Made by a program: the position numbers and the translations under genes | Notes under the pieces: generated by a model | Seen by the model: the letters and a program-made list of their open reading frames with translations, nothing else | Databases searched by the model: none | What the model was told of the DNA's origin: nothing | Source: Lactobacillales bacterium | GTDB lineage: Bacteria; Bacillota; Bacilli; Lactobacillales; Vagococcaceae | Length of the DNA: 5,584 nucleotides | Direction of reading: 5' to 3' | Assembly (NCBI GenBank): GCA_015655485.1 | Contig: JAATEZ010000045.1 | Location: 1-5,584 of the forward strand | Shown: positions 1 through 4,934 of the stretch, in pieces | Layout of the letters: every line of letters starts with the position of its first letter | How positions within the stretch are numbered: the first letter of the stretch is position 1

Positions 1-451
1 ACTGATGCCATTTTCCTTGTTCGATCATCTGTGCTAATTCTTCTCTCGTTTTCGCATGATGGCCATAAATGATTTCTGCTCCTGGATCCGCATCGATCAC
101 ATACCAGCACTCCGTTTTGCCTAATTCTCCTTCGTGCTTTAATCCATAAGCATTATCTGGATGGACTTGGACCGATAGATCATCCTCGGCGTCGAGGATC
201 TTTGTTAATAAAGGAAACACCTCTCCTTTGGCATGACCAAAAACTTCACGATGCTCTGTCCATAATTCATTTAATTTCAATCCCTTATAAGGACCATTTT
301 TAATCGTTGCCGGTCCATGTAAATGCGCGCTGATCGCCCAGCACTCACCAATTTTATCACTCGGCAGATCATAATCGAAAACCGAATGCAATTTTGTACC
401 GCCCCAAATTTTTTCTTGAAAAACAGGTTGTAAAAACAATGGTTGCTCCAT
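1..451 (-). CDS. manA: Mannose-6-phosphate isomerase, class I (partial, C-terminus off the left edge)
   Basis: This enzyme interconverts mannose 6-phosphate and fructose 6-phosphate in the cytoplasm, linking mannose uptake to glycolysis and supplying mannose 6-phosphate for GDP-mannose. The first 150 residues are visible; the family is usually about 315-325 residues, so roughly half is missing because the window ends, not because the gene is broken. The N-terminus reads MEQPLFLQPVFQEKIWGG, followed by GECWAISAH (about 36-43), then VQVHPDN with the zinc ligand His97, and KTECWYVIDA with the zinc ligand Glu114. The third zinc-binding histidine would lie outside the window. The ATG start at 451 is supported by AAAGGAG seven bases upstream and by family-like N-terminal sequence. 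The gene is 54 bases from the preceding hydrolase gene and has its own promoter, so it need not be cotranscribed. Identification is by motif recognition; I am very sure of the family. Confidence 0.95.
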   Translation of the reverse strand, partial: MEQPLFLQPVFQEKIWGGTKLHSVFDYDLPSDKIGECWAISAHLHGPATIKNGPYKGLKLNELWTEHREVFGHAKGEVFPLLTKILDAEDDLSVQVHPDNAYGLKHEGELGKTECWYVIDADPGAEIIYGHHAKTREELAQMIEQGKWHQ

Positions 452-458
452 ACACTTG

Positions 459-465
459 CTCCTTT
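459..465 (-). promoter_or_regulatory. Ribosome binding site of manA
   Basis: The minus strand reads AAAGGAG, with seven bases between it and the ATG at 451. This near-consensus Shine-Dalgarno sequence fixes the start of manA. Confidence 0.85.
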
Positions 466-478
466 CCATTTCATTTCC

Positions 479-487
479 ATTATAACA
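479..487 (-). promoter_or_regulatory. Extended -10 promoter of manA
   Basis: The minus strand reads TGTTATAAT, a perfect TATAAT preceded by TG and one base, which is the extended -10 form. No good -35 hexamer is present at 16-18 bases; the stretch there is AT-rich, which an extended -10 can tolerate. Transcription would start near 472, giving a leader of only about 20 bases that ends in the ribosome binding site. This suggests manA is transcribed independently of the upstream hydrolase gene. No catabolite-responsive (cre) element was seen in the 54-base gap. Confidence 0.65.
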
Positions 488-505
488 GATATATAGCAGA
501 TAATT

Positions 506-1525
506 TTAAAAATACTTTTGTTCCTGTAAATATTCCTCAATCAGCTGATTTCTTTGAATAACATATTCAGCTCGATGATCAGCCGGATGGGTACGGTTAG
601 ATAGAAAAATAAAAGCTTCTTGATCTAAAATATCCACCAATAAAAAAGTTCCGGTATATCCAGTGTGAAAGAGTAATGGGTGTCCGTCCCGCTTAGAAAA
701 TTTCAGATCCCAGCCTAGAGAACGACCGCCGGTTTTAACCGGCGCATAGTTTTGCAGCAAAGATAAAATCGTTTTTTCCTGCAAAAAAGAACTTCCATCG
801 GCTTGCCTGCCCTTTGCTAAAAGCATCTGGACAAAAGCGACTGAGTCCGCTAAACTGGAAAACAGTCCGGCACTGCCGCAATGGATTCCTAAAATATGAG
901 CTTTCGGATCGTGCACTTGCCCCCGAATCAAACCGCGCGTTGGATGAATTTCACTGGCCGCACAATCAGCCGCAACCGGTTGAAAAGTACTCGTTTTCAT
1001 TCTCAACGGCTGTAAAATTTCCGTCATAAAAAGATTTTGGACGGGCCGCTCATAAATTTCTTCCAGCATAAAACCCAATAGAATGGTTCCCGTATCCGTA
1101 TAAACTATTTTTTCACCCAGATTGGGACTGGACTTCAACTGCAGTATGGCCTTTTGCAATTCAGAGGCTGAAAGATCATTGCGGTTTTCAATATAACCAT
1201 TGATATCACTGGTGTGAGTTAATAAATGGCGCAAAGTCACCCGTTCGTCTCTATAAGACGGCAAATAAACCTGCAGCGGACAATCGATTGCGATTTTTCC
1301 TGCTTCTAATAATTTCAAGATCATAGTTGTCGTACCGATCACTATAGTCAAAGAAGCCATATCAAATAACATGGACGCAGTTAAAAGCTCTTTTTTTGGA
1401 ACGATTTGAGCGAAGCCCTCAGTCTGTGTTTCCACTTGCCCGCCTTTGAAGAAAGCATAACTGACTCCCGGCATCACTGCTTCATTCAAATATTTTTTTA
1501 TTTTTATCTGGGTCCTGGAATACAT
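506..1525 (-). CDS. Serine beta-lactamase-family protein (PF00144-type) with catalytic lysine replaced, probably inactive
   Basis: This 339-residue protein belongs to the serine hydrolase/class C beta-lactamase-like family, whose members include esterases, D-aminopeptidases and penicillin-binding-like proteins; the substrate cannot be told. The nucleophile motif lies in FDMASLTIVIGTTT: Ser58 is present, but the SxxK lysine is Ile61 (codon ATA at 1343-1345). Other landmarks are intact: LRHLLTHTSDINGY (98-111), the tyrosine motif YTDT at Tyr142, SAGLFSS (218-224) and the KTG-equivalent HTG at 287-289 in FHTGYTGT. Length and ends are normal and there is no frameshift. No signal peptide or membrane segment is visible, so it is probably cytoplasmic. 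I chose the ATG at 1525 because AAGGTGA precedes it; an upstream TTG at 1582 extends the frame by 19 residues without a ribosome binding site. Since the SxxK lysine activates the serine, loss of hydrolase activity is inferred. A promoter lies upstream, so it is likely monocistronic. Confidence 0.88.
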   Translation of the reverse strand: MYSRTQIKIKKYLNEAVMPGVSYAFFKGGQVETQTEGFAQIVPKKELLTASMLFDMASLTIVIGTTTMILKLLEAGKIAIDCPLQVYLPSYRDERVTLRHLLTHTSDINGYIENRNDLSASELQKAILQLKSSPNLGEKIVYTDTGTILLGFMLEEIYERPVQNLFMTEILQPLRMKTSTFQPVAADCAASEIHPTRGLIRGQVHDPKAHILGIHCGSAGLFSSLADSVAFVQMLLAKGRQADGSSFLQEKTILSLLQNYAPVKTGGRSLGWDLKFSKRDGHPLLFHTGYTGTFLLVDILDQEAFIFLSNRTHPADHRAEYVIQRNQLIEEYLQEQKYF

Positions 1526-1529
1526 TTTT

Positions 1530-1536
1530 TCACCTT
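1530..1536 (-). promoter_or_regulatory. Ribosome binding site deciding the hydrolase start
   Basis: The minus strand reads AAGGTGA four bases before the ATG at 1525, matching the 3' part of the AAGGAGGTGA consensus. It favours this start over the in-frame TTG at 1582, which has no such sequence in front of it. Confidence 0.6.
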
Positions 1537-1617
1537 CATTTTTCCCCTTGCCTGCGAAGCATCCGATCCGAATCCTAGTCAAATTTTTAAACTTCGATCT
1601 AACTTTTCTTTACGCAG

Positions 1618-1647
1618 ATTCTATCAAAATGATCCAGCAGATCTCAA
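1618..1647 (-). promoter_or_regulatory. Sigma-A-type promoter of the hydrolase gene
   Basis: On the minus strand TTGAGA (1647-1642, five of six matches to TTGACA) is followed after 18 bases by TAGAAT (1623-1618, five of six matches to TATAAT). Transcription would start near 1610, leaving a leader of about 85 bases before the ATG at 1525. The leader contains GATCGGATGC/GCTTCGCAG-type short complementarities but no convincing riboswitch or attenuator. The promoter lies just after the candidate terminator of the regulator gene, consistent with separate transcription units. Confidence 0.6.
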
Positions 1648-1668
1648 GGTATTTTGTTTCCGAACCGC

Positions 1669-1705
1669 TAAAAAAGAAACGAAATAGCCTGCCTCCCGCT
1701 TCTTT
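1669..1705 (-). terminator. Candidate intrinsic terminator after the AraC-type regulator
   Basis: On the minus strand AAAGAAGCG (1705-1697) can pair with CGTTTCTTT (1681-1673) as nine pairs including one G-U, across a 15-base loop, and the 3' arm runs into a tract of six T (1675-1670). It begins 14 bases after the regulator stop and precedes the hydrolase promoter. The stem is A/T-rich and the loop is long, so it may be weak. Confidence 0.4.
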
Positions 1706-1718
1706 GCTACTATCTTAT

Positions 1719-2575
1719 TCACTCAGTTCTTTGGTTCTGCTTTTTTAGCACCGGAATCCAAATCTCACTTATATAATCTGCACTCTGATTATCACCTGTT
1801 GTATAAAACTCCATATCATAATCCGGAATAAGTTCGTATTCCGCCTGTGGCAGCCATTCGCTGTATATTCTAGTCCACATATTTTGAATAGCCTCCGGCA
1901 TGGCACCCACGCATTTAAAACAGCCCAAGTATAAGCCGGGATCTTCAACCATTCAAAATCAGCCGGAATGTCTCCATATGTATCATTGGTACAGCCGATT
2001 CCATAACGAAATTCCCCAGTTCCCGTTTTTTCCTGCTCACAGATCCCCAGCTCACCGCTCACTTGCTTATGAGAACCCGATGCAAAATATTCACTCCAAA
2101 ATTCAGGTATTCCCTTTTCCCTATTTTCTGCCGTGAATATTTTGGTCTTTGCGCATACAGTGAATGCCTCTTTCCTGACCATTTTATAATCCATAATATT
2201 TCCACCTTCCAATCTGATTTTGATCAAGAGTCGGTTGAATGATTTTAAATCAGAGCCTGCTATCTTGGCTTTGCTTGGAGTGACTCCATGAAAACGAATA
2301 AAAGCTTTCGTAAAACTTTCCGGTGTTTCATAGCCATATTTCAAAGCAATATCGATGATTTTGACATCAGACAGGATCAGCTCTTGGCCCGCCAGAGAAA
2401 GACGCCGGTTTCTGATATATTCTCCAACAGTCATTCCCGTCAGCAAACTGAAAGCTCTTTGGAAATGATAACTGGAAATATAAAGATGGTCTGCTATTTC
2501 CCTATTGGTCAACTCATCAAATAGATGATCTTCCATATAATTTATCGCCTGATCAAGGCTCTTGATCCACTCCAT
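1719..2575 (-). pseudogene. AraC-family regulator with GyrI-like effector-binding domain, split by a -1 frameshift
   Basis: Residues 1-105 form an AraC/XylS DNA-binding domain with two helix-turn-helix units: one near 24-45 (NREIADHLYISSYHFQRAF) and one near 71-97 (IDIALKYGYETPESFTKAF), ending in the typical GVTPSKAK. From about residue 127 a GyrI-like/effector-binding domain follows, as in drug- or ligand-sensing regulators. The frame from the ATG at 2575 holds through YTWAVLN (codon 221, ending at 1913), then runs through 47 unrelated residues to a stop at 1769. The expected domain end (CVGAMPEAIQNMW ... EYELIPDYDMEFYTTGD ... EIWIPV) is intact in the -1 frame, ending at 1719. Joined, the product is about 285 residues, normal for the family. 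One T lost from GTT-TTT-AAA-TGC explains it; programmed slippage is an alternative. GAGGAGGT precedes the ATG at good spacing. It could control the neighbouring exporter operon, but that is inference only. Confidence 0.85.
1913..1919 (-). other. Slippery heptamer T-TTA-AAT at the frameshift point
   Basis: In the zero frame of the regulator the codons are GTT TTA AAT GCG, so the bases T-TTA-AAT fit the X-XXY-YYZ pattern used for -1 ribosomal slippage. A one-base backward slip here continues as TGC GTG GGT GCC, which is exactly the conserved remainder of the effector-binding domain. The heptamer is also what remains if one T is lost from an ancestral TTTTTAAA run, so its presence does not by itself show programmed frameshifting. 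I found no clear stimulatory pseudoknot or internal Shine-Dalgarno sequence. Confidence 0.45.
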
Positions 2576-2580
2576 TTCCT

Positions 2581-2590
2581 TACCTCCTCT
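2581..2590 (-). promoter_or_regulatory. Strong ribosome binding site of the AraC-type regulator
   Basis: The minus strand reads AGAGGAGGTA, with GGAGG seven bases before the ATG at 2575. The strong match sets the start of the regulator and suggests the gene was recently under selection for translation despite its frameshift. Confidence 0.85.
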
Positions 2591-2598
2591 TTATCTTT

Positions 2599-2604
2599 AT
2601 CATA
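2599..2604 (-). promoter_or_regulatory. Possible -10 element for the regulator gene
   Basis: The minus strand reads TATGAT, five of six matches to TATAAT, a short distance before the ribosome binding site. No recognisable -35 lies 16-18 bases upstream (the sequence there is near CGAACT) and there is no TG extension. The resulting leader would be about 17 bases. This is a weak call; transcription could instead read through from the exporter operon or use an activator. Confidence 0.25.
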
Positions 2605-2734
2605 CCTCATCGACTCGGCTCAGTTCGGTCATAGAATGCTCAAATCTGTCCGTTTCTGTGAAACAGTGAAAAGGAAAAGCAAACCTTAAACCTCATTTTA
2701 AAAAATTTCTGCAGCAAAGAAGCGACCTTGTCAC

Positions 2735-2753
2735 AAAGACGAAAAGCGTCTTT
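2735..2753. repeat. Hairpin with 7-bp perfect stem
   Basis: AAAGACG (2735-2741) and CGTCTTT (2747-2753) are perfect inverted copies with a five-base loop. On the minus strand the 3' arm ends in three T, but the following bases are GTGAC, so it is at best a poor terminator for transcription arriving from the exporter operon. Confidence 0.45.
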
Positions 2754-2915
2754 ATTCCCAGCTCTCTTTTTGCTGGCAAGCTGACCAGCACATTCGATCT
2801 CTTTAATTTGTCCAGCTTCCCGATGCAGACCTTTGCGGCAATAGTTCAAGAAAAAAATCGCGATACAAATCATCGCTATGATTTTTCTCTTACTATTGCT
2901 CAAAGCCTGACATGC

Positions 2916-2931
2916 CTCGTTCAGCTTTTCT
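2916..2931. repeat. 16-bp direct repeat, copy 1
   Basis: CTCGTTCAGCTTTTCT occurs here and again at 3037-3052 without mismatch, with starts 121 bases apart. Beyond the 16 bases similarity drops, though on the minus strand the next 30 or so bases of both copies share scattered matches (such as GTCAGGCT versus TTCAGCTC). This may mark an old duplication or a repeat family. Confidence 0.6.
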
Positions 2932-2949
2932 TTGTCCGGCTTTACGAGC

Positions 2950-3030
2950 CAGCTCACTACGGTAAAAAGATGAATTTCGCTTGAATCAAAAAACGCTTCA
3001 TGCTCGATTCCCTATTTTACTTGTGAGCTG
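2950..3030. repeat. 81-base imperfect inverted repeat
   Basis: Nested complementary segments face each other in the right order: CAGCTCAC (2950-2957) with GTGAGCTG (3023-3030), GTAAAA (2962-2967) with TTTTAC (3015-3020), and ATGAA (2970-2974) with TTCAT (2997-3001). The outer eight pairs are perfect; the rest is interrupted by bulges. Because it lies directly behind the exporter operon it would be transcribed as part of the 3' end of that message. It could be a folded RNA element or a small palindromic repeat such as a miniature element; no target-site duplication was seen. Confidence 0.45.
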
Positions 3031-3047
3031 AACGAGCTCGTTCAGCT
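3026..3047. repeat. Perfect 22-bp palindrome after the permease stop
   Basis: The arms AGCTGAACGAG (3026-3036) and CTCGTTCAGCT (3037-3047) are exact reverse complements with no spacer. It lies eight bases past the permease stop codon. On the minus strand it is preceded by AAAA and followed by CACAAG, so it lacks the T tract of an intrinsic terminator in the direction of the operon; on the plus strand only three T follow. It may be an operator for a dimeric protein, a 3' end stabilising hairpin, or one fold of the larger structure at 2950-3030, with which it shares bases 3026-3030. Confidence 0.6.
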
Positions 3048-3052
3048 TTTCT
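3037..3052. repeat. 16-bp direct repeat, copy 2
   Basis: This is identical to 2916-2931. Here the repeat includes the right arm of the 22-bp palindrome, whereas copy 1 has no matching left arm, so the palindrome is specific to this copy. Confidence 0.6.
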
Positions 3053-3054
3053 GG

Positions 3055-4254
3055 TTATCTCAAGATGTCTATCAGGTCTTTTTTGGCGGCGGAGGAGGCG
3101 GGCATGACACTGAATATCAGTCCGATAGCGGTAGAGACTCCTCCGGCAAGGGCGATGGTGAAGAAGTCGACTGAAATCGGGATTTTGAGAAAGTGACCAA
3201 CAAGGGACGCTAAAGCAATACCCAGAATATAGCCGATCACACCACCGATGAGAGTCAGCGTCACTCCTTCGAGCAGAAATTGTAACTTTATAGAGCGCTC
3301 TGTAGCCCCCATCGCGCGACGGATACCGATCTCATGGGTTCGTTCCGAGACAGAAATATACATCATATTCATGACACCTACTCCGGCAATAAATAATGAA
3401 ATACCCGCAATGGCCGAGATAAAGTAAGTCAATGTACTTAAAATTCTGCCTACTCCATCGGTCAATAAGGAAAGATCCAGAACTTGATACTTTCCGGCAT
3501 TACGCATCGTGCCCTTGCTTTGCAAGCGTTTGACCACTTTTGAAGTAACTTTGTTCGGCGTATAGCCATTTTCAATCGTTACTGTAACACTGCTGGTCGC
3601 TTGTTTTTCTTTAAAATAATCCTCATAAGTCGTTCGCGGCATATACACATTGGACTCTGACAATGAAAAGATACTGGCAAGTTTAGCTGCCGGATATATC
3701 CCAACAATCGTAAAAAGTTGTCCATCCAGCTCAAAGGCCCGGTTCAAAGCATTTTTACTGCTACCAAACAGATTTTTCGCAGTGTCGCTGTCAATAATGA
3801 CCACTTTGTTATGAATATCTTGATCTTCTTGAGTCAAATCCCGTCCAATCGTTGGATTTTTATTCGTGCTGGAGACAAAATCAATTTGTTTACTTTCTTT
3901 TTTTCCACGAATCAAAACATCCTTATAGGCAGAGTCTATATCTTCTTTGACATACTCGGCCGATTTGACCCCCTCGATCGTTTCGATTTGTTGCAGATCA
4001 GTTTCTTGAAAAATGACGGCGTTGCTCGTTAATAAATTGCTGTCATCCGGTGTAAAATCGACCGTAACAGAAACTTCATCACTATCCGTTGCTGTCAGAC
4101 TCTTGATGGTCTGCTTTTGAAAACCTCGTCCTAACGCCATGATCGTAATAACCGAAGCAATCCCGATAACGATCCCGATCATTGTTAAAATACTGCGTTT
4201 ACGATTCTTCATGATGGCCCTTAAAGAAGTACGCCAAGTAACATAAAATTTCAT
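3055..4254 (-). CDS. ABC exporter permease, MacB/FtsX family
   Basis: This 399-residue membrane protein is the permease of an adaptor-dependent ABC exporter, the class that includes MacB-type drug and peptide exporters and Bacillus YknZ/YvrN. One membrane segment lies near residues 22-42 after a basic N-terminus (MKNRKR), then a MacB-type extracellular core spans about 45-265, then three segments near 273-298, 331-354 and 363-385. The loop SERTHEIGIRRAMGAT (303-318) is the conserved FtsX-family coupling motif that contacts the ATPase. The C-terminus ends in the family-like SSAAKKDLIDILR, so the protein looks complete. Its ATG overlaps the TGA of the ATPase gene by four bases (ATGA), and AAGGAG at 4268-4263 precedes it, implying translational coupling. 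It probably dimerises and works with the ATPase and adaptor encoded just upstream. The exported substrate cannot be told from sequence; antimicrobial peptide or drug export is an inference from the family. Confidence 0.93.
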   Translation of the reverse strand: MKFYVTWRTSLRAIMKNRKRSILTMIGIVIGIASVITIMALGRGFQKQTIKSLTATDSDEVSVTVDFTPDDSNLLTSNAVIFQETDLQQIETIEGVKSAEYVKEDIDSAYKDVLIRGKKESKQIDFVSSTNKNPTIGRDLTQEDQDIHNKVVIIDSDTAKNLFGSSKNALNRAFELDGQLFTIVGIYPAAKLASIFSLSESNVYMPRTTYEDYFKEKQATSSVTVTIENGYTPNKVTSKVVKRLQSKGTMRNAGKYQVLDLSLLTDGVGRILSTLTYFISAIAGISLFIAGVGVMNMMYISVSERTHEIGIRRAMGATERSIKLQFLLEGVTLTLIGGVIGYILGIALASLVGHFLKIPISVDFFTIALAGGVSTAIGLIFSVMPASSAAKKDLIDILR

Positions 4255-4934
4255 GTATTCAGCTCCTTATCTTCAATGATCTGACCATCTCTGATAGAGA
4301 TCAGACGGCTGCAATACTGGATCATTTCGGGATTATGCGTCACTAAAATGATGGTCACACCTTCCGTACGATTCAATTCCTGAAATAGTTCCATAATTTC
4401 TGTTGAAGTTCCTGTATCCAAAGCACCAGTCGGTTCATCCGCAATAATAAATTTAGGAGAATTCACTAATGCTCTGGCGATCGCCACTCGCTGCTGCTGA
4501 CCGCCTGATAATTGTTTCGGATGTTTTTTTGCCTTGTCGCGGATCCCGACTTTTTCTAAAACAGACAGGACTTTTTTTCGTGTTTTTCCAAATCCGAAGC
4601 CATTGTATAATAAGGGCAATTCAACATTCTCATAGACCGTATTATTTTCAATCAAACTAAAATTTTGAAAAACGAAGCCTACGCTTTGATTTCGAATTTT
4701 CGAAAGCTTATCATCTGAACTGTTGATCAATGATTCTCCTTCAAAAAGATAGGTTCCTTCGAATTTGCGATCAATAAAACCAATCAAATTGATCAGCGTT
4801 GACTTTCCTGAACCGGATGGACCCATAACTGCCACAAATTCGCCTTTTTCAATTTGAAGATCGATATTATTTAAAACATGCAGACTTTCTTCATCTGTTT
4901 TGTAATATTTATTCACATTTTGCAGCGTGTTCAT
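4251..4934 (-). CDS. ABC exporter ATPase, MacB/LolD type
   Basis: This 227-residue cytoplasmic nucleotide-binding protein powers the neighbouring permease. All catalytic motifs are present in order: Walker A GPSGSGKST (38-46), Q-loop glutamine 90 in FVFQNFSL, signature LSGGQQQRV (142-150), Walker B FIIADEP with Glu167, D-loop GALD (170-173) and the switch histidine His200 in LVTHNP. The LSGGQQQRVAIARALVNSPKFI and ADEPTGALDT wording is typical of the MacB/LolD/FtsE subfamily rather than of importers. Length is normal for a stand-alone ATPase, and the permease is a separate gene, as usual in Gram-positive relatives (in Gram-negative MacB the two are fused). The start ATG at 4934 overlaps the adaptor stop as ATGA, with a modest GGCGGTGA upstream, so translation probably depends on coupling. 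Its stop overlaps the permease start in the same way. Confidence 0.95.
   Translation of the reverse strand: MNTLQNVNKYYKTDEESLHVLNNIDLQIEKGEFVAVMGPSGSGKSTLINLIGFIDRKFEGTYLFEGESLINSSDDKLSKIRNQSVGFVFQNFSLIENNTVYENVELPLLYNGFGFGKTRKKVLSVLEKVGIRDKAKKHPKQLSGGQQQRVAIARALVNSPKFIIADEPTGALDTGTSTEIMELFQELNRTEGVTIILVTHNPEMIQYCSRLISIRDGQIIEDKELNT

Larger units (their letters stand above)
2605..3054. other. Gene-poor structured region between the exporter operon and the regulator
   Basis: No convincing gene was found in about 450 bases. The region holds the 22-bp palindrome, the 81-base imperfect inverted repeat, the 16-bp direct repeat pair and the hairpin listed separately, plus a small GTTTC/GAAAC hairpin near 2652-2664 and a GCTGG/CCAGC pair at 2772-2789. 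A minus-strand frame is open from about 3008 to 2640; its only start is a GTG at 2957 with no Shine-Dalgarno sequence. It would encode 105 lysine- and cysteine-rich residues, with a short hydrophobic stretch IIAMICIAIFFLNY, resembling no family I recognise. It could be an old coding remnant, a dispersed intergenic repeat or the structured 3' end of the exporter transcript. Confidence 0.5.

Noticed and set aside
277..540. Minus-strand frame of 87 codons across the manA start and the hydrolase end
   Set aside because: It overlaps the clear manA frame and its promoter in another frame and reads as low-complexity hydrophobic/basic sequence; a shadow frame.
1526..1582. Upstream TTG start that would add 19 residues to the hydrolase
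   Set aside because: There is no ribosome binding site before the TTG, and AAGGTGA sits correctly before the ATG at 1525.
1406..1748. Plus-strand open frames over the hydrolase start and the gap upstream of it
   Set aside because: They lack ribosome binding sites and recognisable products and lie opposite a well-supported gene and promoter.
2701..2720. Terminator formed by CTGCAG and the adjacent T6 tract on the minus strand
   Set aside because: The possible stem is too short and AT-rich to be credible.
2640..2957. Minus-strand open frame of 105 codons starting at a GTG
   Set aside because: No ribosome binding site, no recognisable domain, and it overlaps several inverted repeats; kept only as part of the gene-poor region and as a finding, not as a gene.
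3026..3050. Palindrome as a standard intrinsic terminator of the exporter operon
   Set aside because: On the operon strand the stem is followed by CACAAG, not a T tract; only three T follow on the opposite strand, where no gene ends.
3718..4032. Plus-strand frame of 104 codons inside the permease gene
   Set aside because: It is antisense to the conserved permease core with no start signals; a shadow.
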